A DNA stretch of 54,492 bases from Clostridiales bacterium (GTDB taxonomy: Bacteria; Bacillota; Clostridia; Christensenellales; Aristaeellaceae): assembly GCA_015056315.1 (NCBI GenBank), contig SVGN01000014.1, positions 1-54,492 of the forward strand. The letters are read 5' to 3'. Positions 9,072-20,794 of the stretch are shown piece after piece. Position 1 is the first letter of the stretch; each line of letters begins with the position of its first letter. The notes beneath the pieces are model-generated. The model worked only from the letters and a program-made list of their open reading frames with translations. It was not told the origin of the DNA and made no database searches. Made by a program: the position numbers and the translations under genes.

Positions 9072-10265
9072 TCAGCGGGCGTCGTAAACGGGCTTGCCGT
9101 TTTTGAAGGTGGCAGCGCAGCGCCCGAAGAGCTTTGCGCCGGCAAAGGGAGTAGCACGGCCCTTGGATGCGAAGGTCTCCGGATCCACGGTGTATTCCGC
9201 GTCCAGATCCCACAGGGTGTAGTCGCCGCTTTCCAGCGGGATGCCGAACCGCTTGCGGGGGGCAAAGACCATCAGATCCATCAGCTTATCGATGGTGATG
9301 AGGCCGGGCTTTACAAAGTGGGTGTACATGACCGCAAAGGCGGTCTCCAGCCCGACGACGCCAAATGCGCTGCCTGCAAGGCCCTTGCCTTTTTCCTCGG
9401 CAGTGTGGGGGGCGTGGTCGGTGGCGATCATATCGATGGTGCCGTCCAGAAGACCGGCTACCAGGGCTTCGCGGTCTTCGGCGCTGCGCAGGGGCGGGTT
9501 CATCTTGAAGCGGCCCTCCTCCTGCAGCATGCTGTCGTCCATCACCAGGTAGTGGGGGCCGGTCTCGCAGGTAACATCCAGCCCTTCCAGCTTGGCCTTG
9601 CGGATCAGCTCCACGCTCTCCTTGGTGGAGATGTGGCATACATGGTAGCTGCAGCCGGTCTCCCGCACCAGCTCCAAATCACGGGCGATGGGGCCCCACT
9701 CGCTTTCGGAGCAGATGCCCTTGTGGCCGTGGGCCCGGGCGTATTCGCCGTCGTGGATGTAGCCGCCGCGGAGCAGGCTGTTATCCTCGCAGTGGGCGGC
9801 GATCAGCTTGCCCAGCTTCTTGGCGCGGAGCATGGCTTCTTTCATCATCTCCCGGCTCTGCACGCCGCGACCGTCATCCGAGTAGGCGATGGCGGTGGGG
9901 GCCAGGGCTTCCAGATCTACCAGCTGCTCGCCCTTTTCGCCCACGGTGATGGCGGCGTAGGGGTATACGGCGATGGAGGCATCCCTGCGGATGGCGCTGA
10001 GCTGCACCTCCATGTTAGCGGGGCTGTCGGGCACGGGATTCAGGTTGGGCATGGTGCAAACGGCGGTGTAGCCGCCTGCCGCTGCGGAGGCGCTGCCGGT
10101 GAGGATGGTTTCCTTCAACAAAAAACCCGGTTCTCTGAAATGCACATGCACATCACAGAAACCGGGAAATATTGCGAGTTTGGAAGAAGAAACAGCATCC
10201 CCTTCGGTGGCAAGGGCACTGCGCCACGCAGCCAATGCGGATTGGGTGTCCATGTAAGCAGCCAT
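9072..10265 (-). CDS. pyrC: Dihydroorotase PyrC
   Basis: Cyclises N-carbamoyl-aspartate to dihydroorotate; first gene of the operon. The 397-residue amidohydrolase shows the metal site DVHVHFREPG near residue 42, CHIST and later MIATDHAPHT. The ATG at 10265 is chosen because an AGAAAGGAGCG ribosome binding site stands directly before it. The frame is open back to 10328, but that stretch is occupied by the leader terminator. Read-through of that terminator controls entry into this gene and all eight downstream genes. Confidence 0.95.
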   Translation of the reverse strand: MAAYMDTQSALAAWRSALATEGDAVSSSKLAIFPGFCDVHVHFREPGFLLKETILTGSASAAAGGYTAVCTMPNLNPVPDSPANMEVQLSAIRRDASIAVYPYAAITVGEKGEQLVDLEALAPTAIAYSDDGRGVQSREMMKEAMLRAKKLGKLIAAHCEDNSLLRGGYIHDGEYARAHGHKGICSESEWGPIARDLELVRETGCSYHVCHISTKESVELIRKAKLEGLDVTCETGPHYLVMDDSMLQEEGRFKMNPPLRSAEDREALVAGLLDGTIDMIATDHAPHTAEEKGKGLAGSAFGVVGLETAFAVMYTHFVKPGLITIDKLMDLMVFAPRKRFGIPLESGDYTLWDLDAEYTVDPETFASKGRATPFAGAKLFGRCAATFKNGKPVYDAR

Positions 10266-10285
10266 TGGTACGCTCCTTTCTGCCA

Positions 10286-10388
10286 ACAAAAAACGTCCTG
10301 CCGCAAACCGGCAAGACGGTACAGACACACAGAAAAAACCGCAGCCTTTCGTGCGTTGGATCGATCTTGCCGATCACTCGGTATCGGC
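10286..10388 (-). promoter_or_regulatory. Pyrimidine operon leader with alternative terminator and antiterminator
   Basis: In the minus-strand RNA a terminator hairpin (stem from positions 10318-10294, GTCTTGCCGG/CGGCAGGAC type) ends in a U run at 10293-10288, 23 bp before the pyrC start codon. Its 5' arm TCTTGCCG (10309-10316) is fully complementary to CGGCAAGA upstream (10365-10372). That upstream segment also forms part of an earlier hairpin, GCCGAT (10383-10388) with ATCGGC (10369-10374). So three mutually exclusive structures exist, the layout of PyrR-type attenuation. I did not find a clear PyrR consensus site, and no pyrR gene lies in the window. Confidence 0.8.
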
Positions 10389-10407
10389 TTAAAAATCATT
10401 CTTATAG

Positions 10408-10436
10408 ATGTTAGCAGAGGTTATGGGTTTTGTCAA
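10408..10436 (-). promoter_or_regulatory. Promoter of the pyrimidine operon
   Basis: TTGACA (10431-10436) and TAACAT (10408-10413) on the minus strand are 17 bp apart. The transcript would start about 135 nt before the pyrC ATG and contain the attenuator. Confidence 0.85.
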
Positions 10437-10542
10437 TAAAAATCTTGTCGAAAAACCGGCCATATATAACAAGGAAGACTTGCAACGCCCATAGGGCAAG
10501 GCGGCGGGTTTCTCAACAATCGTTGAAGTTGACCTGCGAGCC

Positions 10543-10572
10543 TTGCGGCAAGCGGTTTTGGTATGATATAAC
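10543..10572 (+). promoter_or_regulatory. Possible promoter of the PlsC-like gene
   Basis: TTGCGG (10543-10548) and TATAAC (10567-10572) are separated by 18 bp, about 50 bp before the ATG at 10623. It is divergent from the pyrimidine promoter. The match is moderate and an overlapping TATGAT at 10562 is an alternative. Confidence 0.4.
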
Positions 10573-10622
10573 ATAACAGTCGGTTTTTGCCGGAGATCAG
10601 CCCCGATGAGGGCAATGGAGTG

Positions 10623-11306
10623 ATGCAGACCATGGGTATGCTGTACAAAATGCTCAGGGGCATGGTGCGCCTGTTCAGCCGCAAATGGGAGACCGTCTGG
10701 GAGGAGCCCTTCGACGGGGAGCTGGCGGTGTTCTGCCCCAACCACGCGGGAGCCATGGGCCCCATCCGCATGTGCGCTCATTTTGAACTGACCGACAGCT
10801 GCTATTCCTGGATGAACAACGGCATGATGGAGGCCAAAGAGGTGCCTGCCTATGTGCGGCAGGATTACTGGTGGGAGCCCGGCTGCAAGCTGGAGCCCCT
10901 GTACAACGCCACCCTGCCTTACATCGCCGCGGCCATCATCCCGCCCATCCTGCGCAGCGCGCCCGGCATCCCGGTGTACCATGATGCCCGGGTGCTCAAG
11001 ACCTTCCGCCAGAGCATCGAGCGGATGAAGGAAGGCAACCACATGATCATCTTTACCGAGCAGCCCGCAGGCCACGGCACCAGTGAGGGAGAGCTGAACA
11101 GCGGCTGGCTGCAGATCGCCCCCATGGCGTGGCGCATCATGAAGGTAAAGCTGAAGATCTACCCGGTGAATATCGATCTGGAAAAGCGCCGCATCTCCGT
11201 GGCAAAGCCCGTGCAATACGACCCGGAGATCCCGCTCCGGGAGCAGCAGGAGACCATCCTCAGCGCCATCAAGAAGGGCATCTCCACCGGCCAGTTCGAG
11301 AATTGA
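10623..11306 (+). CDS. Divergent PlsC-like glycerolipid acyltransferase
   Basis: About 227 residues resembling the 1-acylglycerol-3-phosphate acyltransferase fold. The block NHAGAMGP near residue 35 stands where the HX4D motif should be, and IFTEQPAGHG near residue 145 where the FPEGTRS block should be. The catalytic Asp of HX4D is replaced by Gly, so standard activity is doubtful. The ATG at 10623 follows GAGGG with a 10-bp gap; an in-frame TTG at 10587 is less likely. It is a single gene closed by a strong terminator. Confidence 0.6.
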   Translation: MQTMGMLYKMLRGMVRLFSRKWETVWEEPFDGELAVFCPNHAGAMGPIRMCAHFELTDSCYSWMNNGMMEAKEVPAYVRQDYWWEPGCKLEPLYNATLPYIAAAIIPPILRSAPGIPVYHDARVLKTFRQSIERMKEGNHMIIFTEQPAGHGTSEGELNSGWLQIAPMAWRIMKVKLKIYPVNIDLEKRRISVAKPVQYDPEIPLREQQETILSAIKKGISTGQFEN

Positions 11307-11313
11307 TCGAGAT

Positions 11314-11345
11314 CCCCCGGCAGGCGTTGTCTGCCGGGGTTTTTG
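11314..11345 (+). terminator. Intrinsic terminator after the PlsC-like gene
   Basis: A perfect CCCCGGCAG/CTGCCGGGG stem with a short loop is followed by TTTTT. Confidence 0.9.
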
Positions 11346-11393
11346 CTGCCGGTCGTATGGCTGGCAGGGCGTCCCCGGGAAGCGGAACAGAAA

Positions 11394-11434
11394 TGAGAAA
11401 ATGCCCGGCTGCTGTACCAAAAGCAGCCGGGCAT
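11394..11434 (-). terminator. Intrinsic terminator after the BlaR1-type gene
   Basis: A long ATGCCCGGCTGC/GCAGCCGGGCAT hairpin (11401-11434) is followed on the minus strand by TTTTCT. Confidence 0.85.
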
Positions 11435-11468
11435 CTTGTATTTTGTTGCTTCTGCCGGCGGGTCTGCC

Positions 11469-13019
11469 TCACTCCCCGCTGTTCATGGCATCCTTTTCAT
11501 ACATGACCACCCGTACCTGCGGCTTCACCATCAGGGCCAGACCGTCGCCCAGCACGGCACCGTCCGTGCCGGTGAGGGTGGTCAGCACCAGATGCACGCC
11601 TCCGTCGGCGGTCAGGTCGTTCATGGGGGTGGCAGCCGCTACCGCACGCCCGGGCAGGCAGGCAGCCGCAAAGGCAGCGGCGTAGCCATCCAGGCTGGGG
11701 GAGGGGGCAGAGCGGGTGGCCAGCCAGCCCAGAGAGGTGAGCTGCCCAAGGGCAGGCGTGCCGTCGTAGAGCAGCACCTCTCCCTCAGGGGAGAGCACCA
11801 GCGTGTACAGGGCCTGTCCCGCTGCTTCGCCGGTGATGCGCCAGCCCTGCTCATCCTCCCGGCAGGAAAGGGTCAGTTCGGCGGTATCCACCGCCACGAA
11901 GGGCGATTCCAGAAAACGGCGGGCGCAGGCGGCGGCGGCATCCGTATCCGCCAGCGGCTCCAGGGCCGCCGACCAGCTCGCCTTGGGTATGCTGCGGATG
12001 CTGACCGGGGTATGGCTCTCCCGGGTGGCAAAGGCACCCAGCACCACCACCGCACACAGCAGCGAGGCCAGCGCAACGCCCCATTTGCGCACCTTTGCGG
12101 TGCGCAGCACCCCGTTGATGCGCTGCTTGAGCCACTTGCCGCTGAGCATCAGGCGGCTTGCGCCGGTGCAGCACCGCCCGGCAGCGCCCGCCAGCGCATT
12201 GGCGTAGGCCAGCCGCTCCATGCCCGGCAGCTGCTGGGTGACCCGGCTGTCGCAGGCGCGCTCCGCATCCTCCCGGCTCAGAAAGGCTGCCAGCCAGACG
12301 AGGGGGTTGAGCCAGTGGAGCATGCAGCACACGTTACGCACCGCCGACCACCACTGGTCGCCCGCTTTCAGGTGGCACAGCTCATGGGCCAGCATGTAAG
12401 GGATGTGGGCAGGGGCCGAATCCTCCGGGATGGCAATGAAGGGCTTGAGCCGCCCCACGATGCAGGGGGCGGTCAGGTACTGCACCAGATAAACGGGCAC
12501 TGGCTTGCATTTGTATTGGCTGCACAGCTCCAGATACCGGGCGTGGAGCGCCTCCTCCGGCTGCCCGGTGCGGTTGCGCAGGATGCGGCTTTTGCGGCGG
12601 CAGGAGCGGTACACCAGCGCCACGCCCACCAGCGCACCCACCGCGCCGTAGCCCACCAGCAGCCACTTTCCGGCTCTGCCGCTGCGGGTCTCGTCGCCCA
12701 GATGGGTAAGAGCCTGTGCGCCTGCGCTCTCGCCGCCTGCCAGCGCATCCACCGTATCCAGGAACCGGGTGCGTATCTGATCCGCCACCGGGCGGGCGTC
12801 CCCGTCCACCGACAGGGTGGGGCGCAGGTGGTTCATCAGCGGGTTGGGCAGGCTGATGGGCAGCAGCAGCCGGATGGCCACCACCAGCCACAGCGCATAG
12901 ATCACCCGGCTGGAGATGCGGCCGCCCAACAGCGCACGCACCGCCATGATCACCAGCACCAGCGCGCTGCCGATCAGCGTTGCCTCCAGCAGGAAATTGA
13001 ACAGGATCATGCTTCTCAT
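11469..13019 (-). CDS. BlaR1/MecR1-type M56 membrane metallopeptidase
   Basis: The 516-residue protein has N-terminal membrane helices (from residue 5 and around 35-55), a cytoplasmic/membrane metalloprotease part with the zinc motif HELCH near residue 200 and the distal REDAERACD Glu helix. A further helix near residue 300 leads to an extracytoplasmic C-terminal region of about 200 residues that does not look like a penicillin-binding sensor. BlaR1-type proteins normally cleave a BlaI/MecI repressor encoded next to them; no such gene is adjacent. The ATG at 13019 has an AGAGGGGG ribosome binding site. Confidence 0.85.
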   Translation of the reverse strand: MRSMILFNFLLEATLIGSALVLVIMAVRALLGGRISSRVIYALWLVVAIRLLLPISLPNPLMNHLRPTLSVDGDARPVADQIRTRFLDTVDALAGGESAGAQALTHLGDETRSGRAGKWLLVGYGAVGALVGVALVYRSCRRKSRILRNRTGQPEEALHARYLELCSQYKCKPVPVYLVQYLTAPCIVGRLKPFIAIPEDSAPAHIPYMLAHELCHLKAGDQWWSAVRNVCCMLHWLNPLVWLAAFLSREDAERACDSRVTQQLPGMERLAYANALAGAAGRCCTGASRLMLSGKWLKQRINGVLRTAKVRKWGVALASLLCAVVVLGAFATRESHTPVSIRSIPKASWSAALEPLADTDAAAACARRFLESPFVAVDTAELTLSCREDEQGWRITGEAAGQALYTLVLSPEGEVLLYDGTPALGQLTSLGWLATRSAPSPSLDGYAAAFAAACLPGRAVAAATPMNDLTADGGVHLVLTTLTGTDGAVLGDGLALMVKPQVRVVMYEKDAMNSGE

Positions 13020-13286
13020 GGGTCGATCCCCCTCTTGTGTATGGGCAGAATACCTCTATAAAGTAAAGACGAAAAAAACACGGAAAATGTTGCATGGCGC
13101 CAAAAGAAATTGTACCACACCCTGCCCCGCAGGGAAAGCCTCCCCCGGCGGGCCGGAGGTCTGAAAGTCTCTCTCCGGCTGTATTTCGAGCAGAAAAAGT
13201 GCTGCAAAGAAAAAAGCTGCCCTGGGTACATCGTTAAAATATTGACATTTTTATGCCAAATCCCGACCATGTTCCCCGCTGAACGG
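13020..13286. other. Intergenic region between divergent genes
   Basis: No gene or recognisable RNA is seen. It contains small GC-rich hairpins (for example CCCTGCcccGCAGGG near 13122-13136) and, near 13243, a second TTGACA with no good -10 partner. The BlaR1-type gene must be transcribed from here, but no convincing minus-strand promoter or BlaI-type operator was found. Confidence 0.4.
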
Positions 13287-13315
13287 TTGACAAGCCCCCT
13301 TGTAAATTCTATAAT
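13287..13315 (+). promoter_or_regulatory. Perfect-consensus promoter of pyruvate:ferredoxin oxidoreductase
   Basis: TTGACA (13287-13292), a 17-bp spacer and TATAAT (13310-13315) match the sigma-A consensus exactly. This fits the expected very high expression of this enzyme. Confidence 0.92.
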
Positions 13316-13321
13316 AAGTAC

Positions 13322-16972
<3,651 letters not shown>

Positions 16973-17030
16973 GCTGCCAGCGCTTGCGCAGGAAGGCTCC
17001 TTCGGGAGCCCTCCTGCGGGGTAACATAAC

Positions 17031-17072
17031 AAGACCCCTGAAAGAGAGATCTCTTTCAGGGGTCTTTTCTGT
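17031..17072. terminator. Bidirectional terminator between convergent genes
   Basis: A perfect AAGACCCCTGAAAGAG inverted repeat has T-rich sequence on both sides and serves both the oxidoreductase gene and the facing glycosyltransferase gene. A second GC-rich hairpin (GCGCAGGA to TCCTGCG, about 16986-17019) precedes it. Confidence 0.9.
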
Positions 17073-17106
17073 GTACAGCAGATCATTTTTCGCTGTCCTG
17101 CGCCCG

Positions 17107-18663
17107 TTACCGCTCCTCCAGCGCCGTGAGCCGGTACAGGTATACATCGGAAAACCAGAGGCCCTCCGGGGCGGGGCAGGTATCCGCAAGGGTGTACAGG
17201 GCGCCCAGCTCCTCCTTCAGCGGTACACGGGTGACCACGAAATCGCTCAGGCCCTCCCGCACGTAGCGCTCCTGCTCTGCATGCAGCTCGGGCAGGGGCA
17301 TGTTGGCCAGGTGGTAGTACTTCAGGTGGGGCGCTACCTGGGCTGCGGTGTAGAAGCCCCAATCCAGAAAGCCGTAGTTGAGCAGGGTGGCATCTTTGTA
17401 GGGTTCCATCACGGCGGCAAAGCGGTACTGCATCAGCTCCTCTTTGGCAGGCTGCTCAAAGGGCTTGTTGGGGGAGAGCACAGGGCACAGCACCAAAGAA
17501 AGCACGGTGAGCCCGGCCAGCACGGCAGCGGCTGCCCTTGGGCTGCGGGGCGCAGTGGCAGCAGCTTCTCCGGCTGGGGCGCTGCCCTTTGCGGCCCGGC
17601 AGCGCGCCCAGCGCCCCAGCACCGCCGCAAAGAACAGGGGCACCATGGCACCGAAGGCAAAGCCGTAGTACAGGTAGTACCTGCCGCCGAAAAACACGGT
17701 GATCAGCCCCAGCAGGCCGCACAGCACCCAGGCGACCTTCTCCCGGGGGCGGTGATCCCGGTCGAGCAGCACCCATACAGCCCCCACCAGCAGGGGCAGG
17801 GTGTAGCCGGGGTTATCCCGGAGCCAGGAGAGCACCGATTTGGCAATGGCCTTCAGCTGGCCAAAGAGGGTCAGCGGCTCGGCGGCACCGGCGTAGAGGA
17901 ACAGGTTGTCGTACAGGTAGGTTTTCAGCATGGGCAGGAGCGCACCCTGCAATGCATACTGGAGCACCCAGGGCAGGGTGGAAAGGGCAAAGCCCAGCAG
18001 CATCCGGCCGATATCCTTCACCGCCCCGCGGATGCCCTCCCGGCGCAGCCCCAAAAAGGCCAACATCAGGCATACGGCGGCGGGGATGCCCACCAGCGTG
18101 AATTTGAGCCAGAATACGCAGCCCAGCAGGAAGCCGGTCACGGTGAGCTGGCAGCGGGTGGTGCGCCCCTCCTCCTTTCGCAGGGAGCGCATGAGCCGGT
18201 ACAGGGGCCAGAGCATCATGGGCAGGGCCAGCTCCTCGGCGCTGTCGCCCATCTGAAAGCTGACGGAGGTGAGCAGCATCACTGCCAGCAGGGGCAGCGC
18301 CCAGGCAGCGGTCAGCTCATCGCAGTAGAGGCACAGGAGCCGGTGGGCGATCAGCAGAAACGCCGTAAACAGGGCGATTTCCATCAGCCAGACCCCGAAA
18401 AAGCTCTCGGAGGATACCAGCGCGCACAGGGCATGCAGCGCAAAGAGCAGCGGCCCCTTGTGGTCGTACAGGTCGCGGTACATCACCCGGCCCTCCAGCA
18501 TGCCCTTGCCGGCTGACAGGAACACGTTGGCATCCGGCCAGTCGTTGAGGGGGTAGAGGGGGGAGCATTTGGAGGTAAACAGCAGCGCAGCCGCAGCCAG
18601 CAGCAGCGCATAAAGAAAGAAAGCAACGCTGGTCTCTGCTTTGCGGCGGGGTCGGGTGGGCAT
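17107..18663 (-). CDS. Membrane glycosyltransferase-like protein (GT39/ArnT-type fold)
   Basis: About 518 residues with roughly ten predicted membrane helices. The first extracytoplasmic loop holds PDANVFLSAGKGMLEG and then RDLYDHKGPL, the acidic-loop signature of polyprenyl-phosphate-sugar-dependent glycosyltransferases of the GT39/GT83-like superfamily. A short soluble tail follows. It probably adds a sugar to a cell-surface polymer or protein; the substrate is unknown. The ATG at 18663 is favoured by AGAAGG seven bases upstream; the frame extends 14 codons further without a ribosome binding site. It is divergent from the solute-binding-like gene. Confidence 0.7.
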   Translation of the reverse strand: MPTRPRRKAETSVAFFLYALLLAAAALLFTSKCSPLYPLNDWPDANVFLSAGKGMLEGRVMYRDLYDHKGPLLFALHALCALVSSESFFGVWLMEIALFTAFLLIAHRLLCLYCDELTAAWALPLLAVMLLTSVSFQMGDSAEELALPMMLWPLYRLMRSLRKEEGRTTRCQLTVTGFLLGCVFWLKFTLVGIPAAVCLMLAFLGLRREGIRGAVKDIGRMLLGFALSTLPWVLQYALQGALLPMLKTYLYDNLFLYAGAAEPLTLFGQLKAIAKSVLSWLRDNPGYTLPLLVGAVWVLLDRDHRPREKVAWVLCGLLGLITVFFGGRYYLYYGFAFGAMVPLFFAAVLGRWARCRAAKGSAPAGEAAATAPRSPRAAAAVLAGLTVLSLVLCPVLSPNKPFEQPAKEELMQYRFAAVMEPYKDATLLNYGFLDWGFYTAAQVAPHLKYYHLANMPLPELHAEQERYVREGLSDFVVTRVPLKEELGALYTLADTCPAPEGLWFSDVYLYRLTALEER

Positions 18664-18779
18664 CGGGTCACCTTCTCTTGCATCAGGATGGGTACAGCGT
18701 AACATATTTTGCAGGCGCGGGCAAGTATTTCCCGGCAGGGGCGTGCATAGCCTGTGGGTACAGGAGGGGAGGCGATGGC

Positions 18780-19859
18780 ATGAGCCGCTACACGGGGATG
18801 CTTTCTGCCCTGGTGCTGACGGCGCTGCTCTTTTGGTTGCTGCCGGGGCTGGTATCCGGGCAGCTGCGGGAGGACGGGCGCATCGATCACAGCCTGCGGC
18901 CTGCCCGGGCCCGCACGATGGTGGTGTGGGTCACCTCCTGGCAGCCGGAGGACAGGAGCCTGCTCAGCGGGCTGTGCAGTGCCTTTGAGAAGCAGCGCCC
19001 GGGGCTGCGCATCTATCTGCGCCGGGTGGATGCGGAGGAATTGTACCTGAAGGAGGCCGTGCTGCCGGATGTGGTGCTGCATGCGCCCGGGGAGATCCTT
19101 GCGCCGGATCAGGTGCTTCTGCCCCTGACTGCGCCTGCGGGCTACCCGGAGAATGCGGTGTGGAGCGGTATGTACCGGGGCAGCCTGTATGCGCTGCCCC
19201 TGTGGTACAGCCCCAACCTGCTCTGCCTGCCGGAAAGCTGGCAGCAGGCCCCGCAGGGCGCACCGCAGGAGGCAAAGGAGGGGCGTGCTTATTTTGCTTT
19301 GGAGACTCCTGTGCCTCAAGTGACTGCCCCGCCCCTGACCGCTGAAAGCCTGCCCTGGGCAAGGCTCACCGAAAAAGGGGCGGTCTGGGCAGACAGCCCC
19401 ATCGCCCTTACCCAGCTGATGCATCTCTGCCCCACGGCCCTGCGGCAGGAGCTGGCACGCTGTACCCCGCAGACCGGCCCTGCGCCGGAGGACGCGGCCT
19501 TGCTCCGCTCGCTGGTCAGCCATCTGTCGGCAGAGGATGGGCGCATCCCGCTGGTGCTGCCTGCGGTCACCAGCCTGCGGGTGCGCTATGCCTCCCTGTG
19601 CAGATACAGCGGGGATGCAGCCGCATTCATCGCCTTTCTGGCAGAGGCGGCGGAGGCAGCGGCAGAAAAGCAGCTGGTGCATGCAGGGGGCGGCTTGCCT
19701 GCCAGGGGCGATCTGCTGGGGCAGACCCTGGCGCTGGCCGGGAGCGGGCAGCTGCTGCCCAATGCCTTCGTCATGAGCCGGGAGGCCATGGAGCGCCTGT
19801 GCCTTGAAGGCTTCACCGCCGGAGAGGATCCCGTTGCCACGCTGCTCCGGCTGCGCTGA
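18780..19859 (+). CDS. Solute-binding-protein-like membrane-anchored or secreted protein
   Basis: The 359-residue protein starts with a signal-like hydrophobic segment (residues 8-26). It then follows the pattern of family 1 extracellular solute-binding proteins: a first strand VVWVTSWQ, a helix ending AFEKQRPGLRIYLRR, and PDVVLHAPGEILA. There is no lipobox Cys and no ABC permease genes nearby, so transport is doubtful; sensing or a structural role is possible. The ATG at 18780 lies 9 bp after AGGAGGGG. The RsfA-like gene follows 66 bp downstream in the same direction. Confidence 0.55.
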   Translation: MSRYTGMLSALVLTALLFWLLPGLVSGQLREDGRIDHSLRPARARTMVVWVTSWQPEDRSLLSGLCSAFEKQRPGLRIYLRRVDAEELYLKEAVLPDVVLHAPGEILAPDQVLLPLTAPAGYPENAVWSGMYRGSLYALPLWYSPNLLCLPESWQQAPQGAPQEAKEGRAYFALETPVPQVTAPPLTAESLPWARLTEKGAVWADSPIALTQLMHLCPTALRQELARCTPQTGPAPEDAALLRSLVSHLSAEDGRIPLVLPAVTSLRVRYASLCRYSGDAAAFIAFLAEAAEAAAEKQLVHAGGGLPARGDLLGQTLALAGSGQLLPNAFVMSREAMERLCLEGFTAGEDPVATLLRLR

Positions 19860-19925
19860 AAGGTATAGATCCCCTCGCTGGCGGCATACTAAGCACATCA
19901 CAAGATTCATTCGGAGGCGATGACC

Positions 19926-20756
19926 ATGACACAGACAGCGGCGATCCATCCCCGGGGCGGCTGGCAGCCGGAGGAGACCGATCTGCTGTTCGGGGCGATC
20001 AGGACGGCGGCAGAGAGCGGTACGCCCCTCAGAGACGTGTTTATGCAGGTGGGGCAGCAGCTGAACAGGAAGCCCAACAGCATTCGGAATTATTACTATG
20101 CGTGCATCAAGGAGCGGCCGGAGCTGGCTCCCGGCAAGACCACCTTCCGGGCCTTTGACCGGGAGGAGCTGCATCTGCTGCTGCGGGATGTGCTCATGGC
20201 CAGAGGCCGGGGCGAAAGCGTCCGTGCCTGCGTGACCCGCCGCGCAGGCGGCGACCGTTCCGCTATGCTCCGCTACCAGAACAAGTACCGCTCCATTCTC
20301 AAAAACCACCCGGAAATGCTGCTGGAGGTGGCCAAGGAGCTGCGCAGCGAGGGGCTGCCCTGCCCGGTGCAGGTGGCAGCCTGCCGCCGGTATACCGCCC
20401 CGGAGGGGCAGCAGAGCGGGATGATGCTGCCGGAGGGCTGGCACCGGGAGCCGGGCGCTGCTGCTGTGGTGGAAGGGCTCGATATGCTGCTGCGCCGCCT
20501 GGAGGCGCAGGCCGCAGCCCTCCGGGAGCGGGAGGAAGCCCGCAGTATGCAGCCCCCGCAGCTGCCGGAGGCGGCGGCCCCGGGGGGCGGTGCTGCCGGG
20601 GCTTCGGTGCCCTATGAGAAATGGCTGAAGACCCGCCAGGAGGCCGACCGCCTGCGTGTGGAGGTGGATCTGCTGAAGATCGCCTTGGAGGAAGCAGAAA
20701 AGGGTGCGCAGATGGCGGGAACGGCGGCCGAACCGGCGGTGGGGGAGAGCGAGTAA
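19926..20756 (+). CDS. RsfA-like transcriptional regulator with Myb/SANT-type domain
   Basis: A 276-residue protein with an N-terminal Myb-like helix bundle: GGWQPEETDLLFGAI, then VFMQVGQQLNRKPNSIRNYYY (about residues 12-62). It resembles the Bacillus RsfA family of prespore regulators. A second similar helical unit around residues 80-130 (FDREELHLLLRDVL to KYRSILKNH) and a C-terminal coiled coil (about 235-262, KTRQEADRLRVEVDLLKIAL) follow. The ATG at 19926 has GGAGG eight bases upstream; the ATG at 19920 is too close. It is downstream of the solute-binding-like gene. Confidence 0.6.
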   Translation: MTQTAAIHPRGGWQPEETDLLFGAIRTAAESGTPLRDVFMQVGQQLNRKPNSIRNYYYACIKERPELAPGKTTFRAFDREELHLLLRDVLMARGRGESVRACVTRRAGGDRSAMLRYQNKYRSILKNHPEMLLEVAKELRSEGLPCPVQVAACRRYTAPEGQQSGMMLPEGWHREPGAAAVVEGLDMLLRRLEAQAAALREREEARSMQPPQLPEAAAPGGGAAGASVPYEKWLKTRQEADRLRVEVDLLKIALEEAEKGAQMAGTAAEPAVGESE

Positions 20757-20794
20757 GAGAGCGGACGGCGCACAGCAGCGCCGGTTGCGTGAGG

